A stretch of 64,000 nt of DNA from Zoroaster sp. YZ-2022 (Eukaryota; Echinodermata; Asteroidea; Forcipulatida; Zoroasteridae), in assembly GCA_029582265.1 (NCBI GenBank), contig CM055819.1, forward strand, positions 32,974,967-33,038,966, written 5' to 3'. The position numbers were made by a program, and so were the translations under genes. Below are positions 63,148 to 64,000 of the stretch, one piece after another. The first letter of the stretch is position 1. Each line of letters begins with the position of its first letter. Under the pieces are notes generated by a model. It searched no databases. It was not told the DNA's origin and was given only the letters and a program-made list of their open reading frames with translations.

Positions 63148-64000
63148 CTAGAGATTCGAGTTTGTCTTGACACAAACTCTAGGTGTTCGGGAGATGTAAA
63201 GGTCAAATTGGGGTCACCTTTTTATAAATATTTTTGGACAATTAACGATCAGTACAATGGTACAAAAATTGTGAATTTACCTCTTGTGGTTGTTGAAATA
63301 TGATTTTTTTAAATATTAAACTTTGACTTCTGGTTTGGACAGGAAGTAAGGTCAAATTGGGGTCACCTTTGTGTAAATATTTTTCGACAATTAACAATCT
63401 ATACAATGGTGCAAAAATGTCAATTTACATCTTGTGGTTGTTGAGATATGATTTTTGTTAAATATTAAACTTTGACTTCCGGTTTGGACAGGAAGTAAGG
63501 TCAAATTGGGGTCACCTTTTTGTAAATATTTTTGACAATTAACGATCTGTACAATGGTACAAAAATTGTGAATTTACCTCTTGTGGTTGTTGAGATATGA
63601 TTTTTTTTAAATATTAAACTTTGACTTTCGGTTTGGACAGGAAGTAAGGTCAAATTGGGGTCACCTTTGTGTAAATATTTTTCGACAATTAACAATCTAT
63701 ACAATGGTGCAAAAATGTGAATTTACCTCTTGTGGTTGTTGAGATATGATTTGATTAAATATTAAACTTTGACTTCCGGTTTGGATAGGAAGTAAGGTCA
63801 AATTGGGGTCACCTTTGTGTAAATATTTTTTGGCAATTAACGATGTGTACAATGGTGCAAAAATTGTGAATTTACCTCTTGTGGTTGTTGAGATATGATT
63901 TTATTAAATATTAAACTTTGACTTCCGGTTTGGACAGGAAGTAAGGTCAAATTGGGGTCATCTTTGTGTAAATATTTTTCGACAATTAACAATCTCTACA
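63148..64000 (-). mobile_element. 3' end of a Helitron-like element with about 140-bp tandem repeats, runs off the window
   Basis: On the minus strand the end reads GAGTTTGT...ACAAACTC hairpin, GAATCT, CTAG|T, the same structure and AGGTGTTCGG word as the element at 57107-59212. To its right, five or more units of about 140 bp (GGTCAAATTGGGGTCACCTT, TTGTGGTTGTTGAGATATGA, ACTTCCGGTTTGGACAGGAA) continue to the edge. Internal tandem arrays are common in Helentron-derived elements. Confidence 0.75.

Noticed and set aside
1..64000. CRISPR array, prokaryotic operon or defence system
   Set aside because: Introns, LINEs, SINEs and MITEs show a eukaryotic nuclear genome; the tandem arrays have no spacer-repeat pattern and no cas-like genes.

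Overview
The window is animal (metazoan) nuclear DNA: AT-rich, intron-dominated and full of transposable elements. A CR1/L2-type LINE with a 2A-like motif, tRNA-derived SINEs, many MITEs, a C-type lectin joined to a PAN domain, and abundant TACATGTA/ACATGT palindromes point to a marine invertebrate, most likely an echinoderm. The species cannot be named from this sequence.

Main gene. Most of the window (1238-50396, minus strand) is one gene, a Rab11 family-interacting protein of the FIP3/FIP4 (arfophilin/nuf) class. I assembled seven exons by hand: 50277-50396, 44275-44383, 39071-39153, 16263-16441, 15562-15738, 6456-6491 and 1238-1349. All have AG/GT borders, all six junction phases agree, and the start codon has an in-frame stop two codons upstream. 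Together they encode about 222 residues up to exon 5 and about 50 more in exons 6-7: an EF-hand pair followed by an acidic Ser-rich linker. The C-terminal coiled coil and Rab11-binding domain lie beyond the left edge.

Introns. Intron 6 holds an 81-bp minisatellite split by a TTAA-flanked element. Intron 5 holds several MITEs. Intron 4 is mostly one SINE. Intron 3 (22.6 kb) holds a decayed LINE (20160-23754, minus) with an intact 2A-like motif, other LINE pieces, SINEs, tandem arrays and a compound inverted repeat. Introns 1 and 2 hold more MITEs; one begins 12 nt inside the exon-3 donor and a hAT-like element with a perfect 8-bp target duplication lies 37 bp from the exon-2 donor.

Right side (50.4-64 kb). 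Here lie a single-exon secreted C-type lectin plus PAN protein (53956-54688, minus) with an apparent frameshift, a truncated inverted copy of its 5' end (61676-61879), a 2.1-kb Helitron/Helentron-like element (57107-59212) carrying an orphan coding-looking ORF, and the 3' end of a related element (63148 onward) packed with about 140-bp tandem repeats that run off the window.

The genes do not form a pathway. The striking biology is the mobile-element ecology: several unrelated families share TTAA-flanked ends, a SINE and a LINE share their 3' tails, and a dispersed repeat's terminal sequence is embedded in a minisatellite.
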